A stretch of DNA of 9,053 nt from Flavobacteriales bacterium (GTDB lineage Bacteria > Bacteroidota > Bacteroidia > Flavobacteriales_D > Crocinitomicaceae). The DNA lies in contig CANHBA010000082.1 in the NCBI GenBank assembly GCA_947458985.1, forward strand, positions 1 through 9,053, written 5' to 3'. A model generated the notes under the pieces. That model did not search any database and was not told the origin of the DNA. It saw only the letters and a list, made by a program, of their open reading frames with translations. The position numbers and the translations under genes were made by a program. Shown in pieces: positions 1 through 6,856 of this stretch (position 1 is its first letter; each line of letters starts with the position of its first letter).

Positions 1-1
1 A

Positions 2-940
2 CAACCACAGCCATGGGAGTCGCTTGATACGGACCTCAAAGTTGGGGACAAAGTAACAGGGAAAGTTGTTGTGATGGCAGACTACGGCGCATTCATCGAA
101 ATCGCTGCTGGCGTCGAAGGCCTTATCCACGTTTCAGAAATGAGCTGGTCGCAACACTTGCGTTCTGCTCAAGACTTCCTTAAAATTGGCGACAGCGTAG
201 AAGCAGTTGTTCTTACCCTTGACCGCGAAGAGCGCAAAATGTCATTAGGTATCAAACAATTGATGCCAGATCCATGGAACGACATGGAAATCAAATACGC
301 AGTTGGTACACGCCACAGCGCAAAAGTTCGCAACTTCACTAACTTTGGTGTATTTGTAGAACTCGAAGAAGGTGTCGACGGACTCATCCACATCTCTGAC
401 CTTTCATGGCAGAAAAAAATCAAGCATCCATCTGAATTCTGCAAAGTCGGAGACGCAATGGAAGTGCTTGTATTAGAAATCGACCGCGACAACCGCCGTA
501 TTTCTTTAGGTCACAAACAACTTGAAGAAAACCCTTGGGATGTATTTGAAAGTACATTCTCTGAAGGAAGTGTACACAGCGGCACGATCATCGACATGAA
601 AGACAAATCAGGTATTGTTGCTTTACCATACGGTGTAGAGGGTATTTGCCCATCTAAACACCTTCGTAAAGAGGACGGTTCTAACGCTAAAGTTGAAGAA
701 ACCCTTGACTTCAAAGTCATTGAATTCAACAAAGACGCGAAGAAAATCGTTTTGTCACACACACGTCTTTTCGAAGAAGGTGACGACAAACCAACTACTC
801 CGAGCAAAGGAGGCAAGAAAACGACTGGTAATTCTACCGATCAGGCAGTGAAGGCTATCAACCAAAGTGCAGAAAAATCTACACTCGGTGACCTCGATGC
901 ACTTGCTGAATTAAAAGAAAAAATGGAGCGTGGCGAATAA
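2..940 (+). CDS. rpsA: 30S ribosomal protein S1, C-terminal part (5' end outside window)
   Basis: S1 is the large RNA-binding protein of the small ribosomal subunit that helps recruit and unfold mRNA for initiation. The reading frame is open from base 2, so the gene starts upstream of the window; 312 residues are visible. Three S1/OB-fold repeats can be read. The first, at about residues 13-86, contains the motif DYGAFIEIAAGVEGLIHVSE. The second, at about 100-174, contains NFGVFVELEEGVDGLIHISD. The third, at about 187-256, is more diverged. After each of the first two comes the usual DR(E/D).RR/K.(S/I)SLG.KQL pattern followed by PW. A charged, low-complexity linker then leads to the tail STLGDLDALAELKEK, which I recognise from Bacteroidota S1 proteins. 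Typical Bacteroidota S1 is about 600 residues, so roughly half is present. The GTG/ATG pair at 71-76 is internal to the first visible repeat and is not the start. The gene ends before a strong terminator at 960-984. Confidence 0.96.
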   Translation, partial: QPQPWESLDTDLKVGDKVTGKVVVMADYGAFIEIAAGVEGLIHVSEMSWSQHLRSAQDFLKIGDSVEAVVLTLDREERKMSLGIKQLMPDPWNDMEIKYAVGTRHSAKVRNFTNFGVFVELEEGVDGLIHISDLSWQKKIKHPSEFCKVGDAMEVLVLEIDRDNRRISLGHKQLEENPWDVFESTFSEGSVHSGTIIDMKDKSGIVALPYGVEGICPSKHLRKEDGSNAKVEETLDFKVIEFNKDAKKIVLSHTRLFEEGDDKPTTPSKGGKKTTGNSTDQAVKAINQSAEKSTLGDLDALAELKEKMERGE

Positions 941-959
941 GCCCAAACCAATTCAACTT

Positions 960-984
960 AAAGGGGGCTTCGGCCCCCTTTTTT
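960..984 (+). terminator. Rho-independent terminator of rpsA
   Basis: A perfect 9-bp stem (AAAGGGGGC paired with GCCCCCTTT, 960-968 with 973-981) is closed by a TTCG tetraloop at 969-972, the very stable C(UUCG)G type. It runs straight into a T tract (979-984). It lies 19 bases after the rpsA stop codon and before the fur promoter region, so it should insulate the highly expressed S1 transcript from the next operon. On the opposite strand the stem is followed by only three T residues, so it reads as a one-way, plus-strand terminator. Confidence 0.95.
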
Positions 985-985
985 A

Positions 986-1018
986 TTGCCGTCTTTCGCA
1001 AATTTATACTTAACTTTA
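986..1018 (+). promoter_or_regulatory. Candidate Bacteroidota-type promoter for the fur-STAS-purA-ostA unit
   Basis: A TTG at 986-988 could be the -33 element, and TAACTTTA at 1011-1018 matches seven of eight positions of the Bacteroidota -7 consensus TAnnTTTG. The 22-base spacer is at the long end of what is described for Flavobacterium-type promoters. Initiation a few bases downstream would give a leader of under about 10 bases before the fur ATG at 1030. The -33 candidate begins immediately after the T tract of the rpsA terminator. The gap is only 89 bases long and this is the best match I see in it; no start site has been mapped. An imperfect inverted repeat (AAATTTA, four bases, TAACTTT; 1000-1017) overlaps the -7 element and could be an operator, but it is AT-rich and may be chance. 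Confidence 0.42.
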
Positions 1019-1029
1019 GCGCCTGAAAG

Positions 1030-1476
1030 ATGGGAACAAATCAAATTTCAACAACCGTAAAAGACATTTTCGCTGCCTACCTCGAGCAAAATGGTCACCG
1101 AAAAACTCCGGAACGCTTTGCCATACTTGCAGAAATCTACGCTTACGACGGTCACTTTGATGTAGAATCACTTTACATCAAAATGAAAAACCACAACTAC
1201 CGTGTCTCGCGCGCCACACTCTACAATACCATCGAACTCCTTTTGGCTTGCAACTTAGTGCGCAAACATCAGTTTGGTAAAAATTTAGCGCAATTTGAGC
1301 GGTCTCATGCCTCCAAACAGCACGACCACCTCATTATCACCGACACCGGCGAAGTCATTGAATTTTGCGATCCGCGCATTCAACAAATCAAAGCCACAAT
1401 AGAAGAACTATTTGGTGTCTCTGTTCAGCACCATTCTTTATATTTTTACGGAGTCAAAAAAAACCAGAACGACTAA
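1030..1476 (+). CDS. Fur-family metal-responsive transcriptional regulator lacking the CxxC zinc cysteines
   Basis: This 148-residue protein has the length and full architecture of the Fur/PerR/Zur family: an N-terminal winged helix (about 1-83, recognition helix around VSRATLYNTIELL at 59-71) and a C-terminal metal-binding dimerisation domain. Residues matching the family's metal ligands are present: H42, E90, H98-D99-H100, E111 and H134/H135, ending in HSLYFYG. Oddly, the CxxC that normally follows HDHLI is replaced (I103 and T106), and there is no C-terminal CxxC, so the structural zinc site of typical Fur is missing. The lineage phrase EFCDPRIQQIK is present. Which metal it senses (Fe, Mn or Zn, or peroxide through iron) cannot be told from sequence, so I give no symbol. 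It is the first gene of a plus-strand unit. No Shine-Dalgarno is visible upstream of the ATG. Its TAA overlaps the next ATG by one base (TAATG). Confidence 0.93.
   Translation: MGTNQISTTVKDIFAAYLEQNGHRKTPERFAILAEIYAYDGHFDVESLYIKMKNHNYRVSRATLYNTIELLLACNLVRKHQFGKNLAQFERSHASKQHDHLIITDTGEVIEFCDPRIQQIKATIEELFGVSVQHHSLYFYGVKKNQND
1456..1464 (+). other. A8 tract with a -1 frameshift-type heptamer at the end of fur
   Basis: Eight A residues (1456-1463) are followed by C. In the fur frame this reads AAA AAA AAC and contains the heptamer A AAA AAC at 1458-1464, an exact X XXY YYZ slippery pattern. A -1 shift here would bypass the fur stop at 1474-1476 and read through P-E-R-L into the STAS start codon, joining the whole Fur and STAS proteins. 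The same A run could also cause RNA polymerase slippage. I did not identify a stimulatory stem or an upstream Shine-Dalgarno-like element, so use as a programmed site is speculative. Confidence 0.25.
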
Positions 1477-1814
1477 TGGAAGTACAGCTATTACAAAATG
1501 GACCTTTGAGCATACTCAAACTACAGGGCCGCTTCTTTACAGAAAGCGATAGAGAACACGCCATCGAACACCTCGACCAAATCAATAACTGGAATTTAGT
1601 CATCGACTTATCTGAACTCGAATACATCAATTCTACAGGCATCGCTTTTTTGGTCAAGACACTCACACGTTCTAGACTCAATCTTGGCGACACCGTTTTA
1701 TACCAACCAAATACACAACTCAATAAAATATTTGAACTGACCCGAATGGAACATATTTTTGGGATTTTTCAAGATTTCGAACAAATTAAAAAGTTTTTTG
1801 AACAAGCATCATGA
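1476..1814 (+). CDS. Single-domain STAS protein (anti-sigma factor antagonist-like)
   Basis: This 112-residue protein is essentially one STAS domain of the SpoIIAA/RsbV type. Such proteins act as phospho-switches: a partner kinase phosphorylates a Ser/Thr and so controls partner release. The signature segment is IDLSELEYINSTGIAFLV (about 43-60). S53/T54 in NSTG align with the phosphoacceptor region DSSG of SpoIIAA. The remainder follows the fold: an N-terminal beta strand pair, then a helix after the signature, and LNKIFELTRMEHIF before the last helix. I chose the ATG at 1476 because it overlaps the fur TAA (TAATG) and the domain begins there; the upstream in-frame ATG at 1365 would add a basic, unrelated stretch that is fur read in another frame. 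The stop overlaps the purA start (ATGA). No partner kinase, phosphatase or sigma factor gene lies in the window. It could instead be an MlaB-like STAS subunit, but no Mla genes are present here. Confidence 0.88.
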   Translation: MEVQLLQNGPLSILKLQGRFFTESDREHAIEHLDQINNWNLVIDLSELEYINSTGIAFLVKTLTRSRLNLGDTVLYQPNTQLNKIFELTRMEHIFGIFQDFEQIKKFFEQAS

Positions 1815-3079
1815 AGGTAGACGTACTATTAGGCTTACAATGGGGAGATGAAGGCAAAGGGAAAATTGTCGATGTACTCACACCTTCCTACGATATTATC
1901 GCAAGATTTCAAGGCGGACCAAACGCTGGTCACACCCTAGAGTTTGAAGGAATCAAACACGTTTTACACACCATTCCATCGGGAATTTTTCACCCGAACG
2001 TGATCAATTTAGTCGGAAACGGTGTTGTCATTGACCCCGTTGTTTTTAGTGCCGAACTCGACAAACTCAAACCATTTGGCATCGATTTCTCTGCGCGCTT
2101 GTTGCTTTCCAAAAAAGCACATCTCATATTGCCGACGCACAAATTACTCGACGCGGCTTCTGAGCAGGCCAAAGGAAAAAACAAAATTGGCTCCACCCTC
2201 AAGGGTATCGGACCAACCTACATGGACAAAACAGGCCGCAACGGCTTGCGCGTAGGCGACATCTTCTCTCCAAATTTCATGGAGAAATACCAAGCGCTCG
2301 TCGAAAAACACGAAGGGATCCTTGTTCACCACACCGACTTTACCTACGACTTACCAGCCTTAGAAAAACCATGGTTTGAAGCCATTGAAGTATTGAAAAC
2401 GCTACAAGCCGTAGACTCCGAGCACTACCTTAATCAAGCGCTACTCAACGGTAAAAAAGTACTTGCCGAAGGTGCGCAAGGCACCATGCTCGACATCGAC
2501 TTCGGAACCTATCCGTTTGTCACGTCTTCCAATACCGTGACTGCCGGAACTTGCACTGGCTTGGGCATTGCACCAACCAAAATTGGTTCGGTTATCGGAA
2601 TTTTCAAAGCGTACTGCACGCGCGTAGGCAGCGGACCCTTCCCTACTGAACTCGACGATGCTGTTGGCGAACTCATCCGCAAGGAAGGCAGTGAATTTGG
2701 CGCTACAACCGGCAGGCCGCGTCGTTGCGGTTGGCTAGACCTCGTTCAATTGCGCTATGCCATCATGATCAATGGTGTCACTGAACTTTCCATGATGAAA
2801 AGCGATGTACTTGGCGTTTTCGAACACATCAATGTCTGTACACACTACCTCATTAACGGTGAAAAAGTCTACGACTTTCCTTACGATGTCACCGATTTAG
2901 AAATCGAACCGATCTACGAACAACTCGAAGGTTGGCATTGCGACCTCACCGACCTAGAAAACTTTGAATCAGCTCCGGCTCCACTCAAAAACTACGTCGA
3001 CTACCTAGAGGCACAATTAAACGTTCCTATTCGCGTTATTTCTGTCGGGCCAGATCGCAAACAGACGCTTCAGAACTAA
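1811..3079 (+). CDS. purA: Adenylosuccinate synthetase (EC 6.3.4.4)
   Basis: PurA is the cytosolic enzyme that joins IMP and aspartate using GTP, the first committed step from IMP to AMP. The 422-residue protein is full length and carries the expected motifs in order: the N-terminal loop GLQWGDEGKGKIVD (8-21) with catalytic D13; GGPNAGHT (35-42) with H41; IGPTYMDKTGRNGLR (133-147); EGAQGTMLDIDFGTYPFVTS (220-239); TRVGSGPFPTEL (270-281); GATTGRPRRCGW (297-308); KSD (330-332); and SVGPDR (411-416) near the end, part of the guanine nucleotide site. The ATG at 1811 overlaps the STAS stop (ATGA), and the first residues are already conserved, so the start is firm. In E. coli, PurA is inhibited by ppGpp, which is notable given the RSH gene converging on this operon. 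One base separates its TAA from the next ATG. Confidence 0.98.
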   Translation: MKVDVLLGLQWGDEGKGKIVDVLTPSYDIIARFQGGPNAGHTLEFEGIKHVLHTIPSGIFHPNVINLVGNGVVIDPVVFSAELDKLKPFGIDFSARLLLSKKAHLILPTHKLLDAASEQAKGKNKIGSTLKGIGPTYMDKTGRNGLRVGDIFSPNFMEKYQALVEKHEGILVHHTDFTYDLPALEKPWFEAIEVLKTLQAVDSEHYLNQALLNGKKVLAEGAQGTMLDIDFGTYPFVTSSNTVTAGTCTGLGIAPTKIGSVIGIFKAYCTRVGSGPFPTELDDAVGELIRKEGSEFGATTGRPRRCGWLDLVQLRYAIMINGVTELSMMKSDVLGVFEHINVCTHYLINGEKVYDFPYDVTDLEIEPIYEQLEGWHCDLTDLENFESAPAPLKNYVDYLEAQLNVPIRVISVGPDRKQTLQN

Positions 3080-3080
3080 A

Positions 3081-4616
3081 ATGAAAAGAACTATCAGTAG
3101 CAGAATCGCATTCCTTTGTAGTGCCTTTCTCCTATTGACAAACGTTTGGGCCCAGGGCAAACTCCAACTCTTACCTGGTACACAAAAAATATACGCCATT
3201 CAAAATGGCGTACACCGCTTGGTGGGTACAGTTAGTTTTGTGTATCAAGGCAACACCATGTACTGCGACTCCGCTCATTACAACGAGAAAGCCAAGCAAG
3301 TTCGGGCCTACGGCAACGTGCATATTCAAAAAAATGGCATCAATCTCTACGCCGATTCAATTTTCTACGCCGAGCAACAAAAATATGCCAAGCTTTGGGG
3401 TCATGTCAAAGCCCGCGACAACGCTTACAAAATGAGCGCCGACTCCATGGATTACGACGCCAAGCGCGGCAGAGCCATTTTTAGGAGCGCCGGCACCATA
3501 GAATCGACTGTTTCTGACGAGCGTATTACGTGTCAACGCGGATACTTTTATCCAGCGAACGGCTCCTTCTTTTTCAGTGGTAAGGTTCATTACACAAAGG
3601 CCGACCTCGATGTCAAGACCGACACCCTACAATTTGCCTACGAACAACAGAAACTCTATTTTCTTGGGCAAACCCAAATGCGCAACGACAGCACCCAAAT
3701 TTATTGTCAAAGGGGTTGGTATGACGTACAAAACGAAAAAGGAGCACTGTATCAACACGCCGAAATTTACCAGAAAAACACGATCATCAAAGGCGATACA
3801 CTTTTGATCAATACCAAATTGAACGACTACGAAGGGCGCGGCTCGGTGTATTTCAAAGACCTAAACCAACAACTGGCCTTGCTTGGCGATAAAGCCATAT
3901 TTAGCGACACCAAACACATGGCTTATGTCACTGGCTCAAGTTTGGGTTTCATGAAATATAAGTCCGATACACTTTATGTGCATGCCGACACGCTCTTTTT
4001 GGAACGAGACACCCTCAACAAATCCAAATTTTTAGTGGCCAACCGTCATTTTCGCTTCTTGCACCCCAATTTGCAAGGAATTGGAGACAGCACGCGTTTT
4101 TCTTTTGAAGAACAAGTATTAGCGATCAAACAGCAGCCCATACTTTGGTCCGATCAAGGCGAATTAAAAGGTGAAGAGGCAAAAGTTTTCTTCAAAGATT
4201 CTTTGCTGGAACACATCGAATTAAACCGCAAAGCCACCATCCTTTTTGAACTTCCTACTGACAGCTTATTCAATCAGATGGCTGCCGCCAACATTTTAGC
4301 GCTCTTTGACACGACCGGCAAACTTCAAAGTGTCGATGCAACAGGACAATCCTGGACTATTTTTTATCCGGAGTCCGAAAAACGAGTCAATGACAGCATT
4401 GTTGAACTGCGTCGAGAAGGACTCAACCGCTTGTTTGCCGAAAGGCTTTTTGTCGAGCTACAAAAAGGAGAAGTAAGGCAAATCACGTATTTTGATCAGC
4501 CCGATGGCATCTTTTATCCGATGGACCAAATTGAGCCAAAAGAGCAGCGCATCAAAGGATTTCAATGGAACCCTATGCTGCGGCCAAAAAACGTACTGGA
4601 ACTGCGCAAAGACTAA
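3081..4616 (+). CDS. OstA/LptA-like exported protein, probable LPS transport component
   Basis: This 511-residue protein begins with a clear signal peptide: a basic n-region (MKRTISSR), a hydrophobic core (IAFLCSAFLLLTNVW) and a likely cleavage after VWA (24). The mature part starts with repeated beta-strand units of the OstA/LptA type (about 40-200). They contain motifs such as YCDSAHYNEKAKQVRAYGNV and LYADSIFYAEQQ, where a short D-S-x-x-Y strand alternates with a G-x-V-x-(I/A) strand. The family forms open beta-jellyroll stacks that carry LPS across the periplasm. This longer version is the type I associate with Bacteroidota OstA-like proteins, including the C-terminal IKGFQWNPMLRPK segment. 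The start is one base after the purA stop. There are no transmembrane segments beyond the signal peptide. The exact role, whether periplasmic bridge or outer-membrane assembly partner, is inferred. Its stop overlaps the RSH stop on the other strand by four bases. Confidence 0.85.
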   Translation: MKRTISSRIAFLCSAFLLLTNVWAQGKLQLLPGTQKIYAIQNGVHRLVGTVSFVYQGNTMYCDSAHYNEKAKQVRAYGNVHIQKNGINLYADSIFYAEQQKYAKLWGHVKARDNAYKMSADSMDYDAKRGRAIFRSAGTIESTVSDERITCQRGYFYPANGSFFFSGKVHYTKADLDVKTDTLQFAYEQQKLYFLGQTQMRNDSTQIYCQRGWYDVQNEKGALYQHAEIYQKNTIIKGDTLLINTKLNDYEGRGSVYFKDLNQQLALLGDKAIFSDTKHMAYVTGSSLGFMKYKSDTLYVHADTLFLERDTLNKSKFLVANRHFRFLHPNLQGIGDSTRFSFEEQVLAIKQQPILWSDQGELKGEEAKVFFKDSLLEHIELNRKATILFELPTDSLFNQMAAANILALFDTTGKLQSVDATGQSWTIFYPESEKRVNDSIVELRREGLNRLFAERLFVELQKGEVRQITYFDQPDGIFYPMDQIEPKEQRIKGFQWNPMLRPKNVLELRKD

Positions 4617-6856
4617 CTGAGTTCTTCAGAATCGACGGCTGCATCCCAGCGTGTAACGCTCTTGACACCCTCGACTTGTTCAAATTTGCGGGTGAGCTGT
4701 TCGAGCTGAGCGGTATCGTAAACCAACACTTTAATCCGGCCTTCAAATACGCCATCGTTGGTTTCAAATGAAATGCTCTTCATATTGATGTTGTTCTGCT
4801 TGGAGATGATTTCGGTCAACCTATTCACCAAGCCAAGTTGGTCAATTCCTATGATACGGATAGCAGCCACCCGCTCTACCAAAGCGCTGTTTTGCCAACG
4901 CGCCTTTAAACAGCGATAAGCCAGCTTAGAGAGCAAATGCACCGCATTCGGGCAGTTGAAACGGTGGATCTTGATCCCGGAAGAAATGGTCACAAAACCA
5001 AAAATGGAATCGCCAGGTATGGGGCTACAACACTTAGCTAAAGTGTATTCAAAGCCTTTGAAATCTTCGCCAATAATGACGGTGTCGGTATCGGTGTTAA
5101 TGCCTTCATTGAGGAGGTCTTCGTCAGAACCTTTGATTTTCTTGGAGCGGATTTTACGTTCCAGAATGATGTTACCTCCTACCACATTGAATTCGCGCAA
5201 CTGCGTGAGGTCAATTTTACCCTTCGCTATTTTGTAATATAAATTGTTGCTGGTATCAATGTGGAAGTGTTTTTCTAAAGCACGGATGTTTTCGGCTGTG
5301 TTTCGAATATTGTGCTGCTTGAACTTGCGCGCTAAAATTTCTTTGCCGTCGGCTGCAATGACTTTGTGTGCTTCGTTGAGTGCTTGCTTGATCCGTTGCT
5401 TTGCCTTTGCCGACACAACAAAACGCAACCATTCGTCATTGGGCTTTTGCTTGTTGGAGGTGAGGATTTCTAATTGATCGCCGTTTTGCAACTCATAACT
5501 CAGTGGCACCAAGCGGTTGTTTACCTTGGCACCAATGCATTTGTTGCCAATTTGGGTATGGATATCGTAGGCAAAATCTAAGATGGTTGAACCCGTAGGC
5601 AACACGCGCAATTCTCCTTTTGGCGTAAAGACGTAAATTTCGTCGTTGAATAAGTTGAGCTTGAAGTCATTGACGAAGTCCAGGGCGCTGGTGTCTGGGT
5701 TGTCGAGGAGCTCTCTGATTTCGGCAATCCAGCGGTCGAATTTGTTGGAATCGGAATTGGCTTCTTTGTATTTGTAGTGGGCAGCAAGGCCGTGTTCTGC
5801 TATGTCGTCCATGCGCTTGCTGCGGATTTGCACCTCTACCCACCTTCCCTGTGGCGACATCACGGTGGTGTGCAAAGATTCATAGCCATTGGCCCTTGGA
5901 GTTGAAACCCAGTCGCGGAGGCGTTCGGGGCTAGGCTGATAGAAGTCAGTGACCACCGAATAAACGCGCCAGCAATCGGATTTTTCGCGGTCGTGTGGGG
6001 TATCGAGGATGATGCGGAGTGCAAATACGTCAAAAACTTCTTCGAAAGGGACGTCTTTGGTTTGCATTTTTCTCCAGATGGAAGAAATGGATTTGGTTCT
6101 GGCTTTGATGTCAAAACTATAACCTTGCGCTTGTAGTTCTGCGCGAATAGGCGCTACAAACCTTCGGATAAAGCGGTTTCGGACGTCAGCAGTAGACTTC
6201 AGTTTGGTTTCAATTTGCACATAAACCTCTGGCTCGCAGTATTTCATGGAGAGGTCTTCGAGCTCAGACTTGATGGGATACAAACCCAAGCGATGCGCAA
6301 GCGGTGCATATAAAAATTTGGTTTCAGAAGCGATTTTGAGTTGCTTCTCTGGCTTCATGCTCGACAACGTGCGCATATTGTGCAAGCGGTCGGCGAGCTT
6401 GACCAAAACCACGCGAAAATCATCTGAGATGGTCAGGATCATTTTGCGGAAGTTCTCGGCCTGAATGGAGGTATTTTCATCGAAAACCTCCGGAATTTTA
6501 GTGAGGCCATCGATGATTTTACGCACGGTTACACCAAAGAGATCTTCGATGTCTTGTAAAGTAATGTGAGTGTCTTCGACGGTGTCGTGCAAGAGCGCAC
6601 ACACAATTGCGGTGGGCTCCAGCCCCATTTCTTCGGCACAAATACGCGCAACAGCGATGGGATGGTAAATATAGGGTTCGCCCGATTTTCTGCGCATGTC
6701 TTTGTGCGCTTCTAGTGCGATATCAAAAGCCTTGCGGATGAGTTTGGTTTCATCGCGGCTGCGGTCTTTGGTGGCGCGCAGAAGGCCTTTGAACGCATTG
6801 AGGATTTCGATGCGCTCTTGCTCTAGATCAATGGGGGTCTGACCGTCGTAGTGCAT
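4613..6856 (-). CDS. Bifunctional-type (p)ppGpp synthetase/hydrolase (RelA/SpoT homologue, long RSH)
   Basis: Long RSH enzymes make and degrade the stringent-response alarmones ppGpp and pppGpp. The 747-residue protein has the full domain order. The HD hydrolase (about 40-200) has H65, H90-D91-x-x-E94-D95 and D156/N160, which indicates an intact hydrolase. The synthetase (about 240-365) has D276 in FDVFALRI, R312-L-R-D315, GYESLHT (324-330) and E341-V-Q-I-R. These are followed by a TGS domain (about 405-467), a helical region, a conserved-cysteine region (C609, C610, C635) and a C-terminal ACT domain (about 664-740). RLRD is the basic form of the RxKD/ExDD motif and suggests a bifunctional Rel/SpoT rather than a synthetase-only RelA. 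The start at 6856 overlaps the upstream gene's TAA (TAATG). The frame stays open upstream to 7084, but that extension is Arg/His-rich, lacks homology and is the fumarylacetoacetase gene in another frame. It converges on the OstA-like gene. Confidence 0.96.
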   Translation of the reverse strand: MHYDGQTPIDLEQERIEILNAFKGLLRATKDRSRDETKLIRKAFDIALEAHKDMRRKSGEPYIYHPIAVARICAEEMGLEPTAIVCALLHDTVEDTHITLQDIEDLFGVTVRKIIDGLTKIPEVFDENTSIQAENFRKMILTISDDFRVVLVKLADRLHNMRTLSSMKPEKQLKIASETKFLYAPLAHRLGLYPIKSELEDLSMKYCEPEVYVQIETKLKSTADVRNRFIRRFVAPIRAELQAQGYSFDIKARTKSISSIWRKMQTKDVPFEEVFDVFALRIILDTPHDREKSDCWRVYSVVTDFYQPSPERLRDWVSTPRANGYESLHTTVMSPQGRWVEVQIRSKRMDDIAEHGLAAHYKYKEANSDSNKFDRWIAEIRELLDNPDTSALDFVNDFKLNLFNDEIYVFTPKGELRVLPTGSTILDFAYDIHTQIGNKCIGAKVNNRLVPLSYELQNGDQLEILTSNKQKPNDEWLRFVVSAKAKQRIKQALNEAHKVIAADGKEILARKFKQHNIRNTAENIRALEKHFHIDTSNNLYYKIAKGKIDLTQLREFNVVGGNIILERKIRSKKIKGSDEDLLNEGINTDTDTVIIGEDFKGFEYTLAKCCSPIPGDSIFGFVTISSGIKIHRFNCPNAVHLLSKLAYRCLKARWQNSALVERVAAIRIIGIDQLGLVNRLTEIISKQNNINMKSISFETNDGVFEGRIKVLVYDTAQLEQLTRKFEQVEGVKSVTRWDAAVDSEELS

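Noticed and set aside
71..76. GTG/ATG pair as the rpsA start
   Set aside because: The same frame is open to the window edge and the upstream residues (PWESLDTDLKVGDKVTGKVV) already belong to an S1 repeat, so these codons are internal.
1365..1475. Upstream start for the STAS gene at 1365
   Set aside because: The added 37 residues are fur read in another frame and do not resemble STAS sequence. The ATG at 1476 starts right at the domain. The open frame matters only for the frameshift idea.
4617..4629. Small hairpin CTGAG-TTC-TTCAG after the OstA-like stop as a terminator
   Set aside because: The stem is only four to five pairs including a G-T pair, has no T tract, and lies inside the conserved end of the RSH gene.
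4613..6856. A synthetase-only RelA
   Set aside because: The HD hydrolase motif (H90-D91-x-x-E94-D95 with H65 and D156) is intact and the specificity motif is basic (RLRD) rather than acidic ExDD, which favours a bifunctional enzyme.
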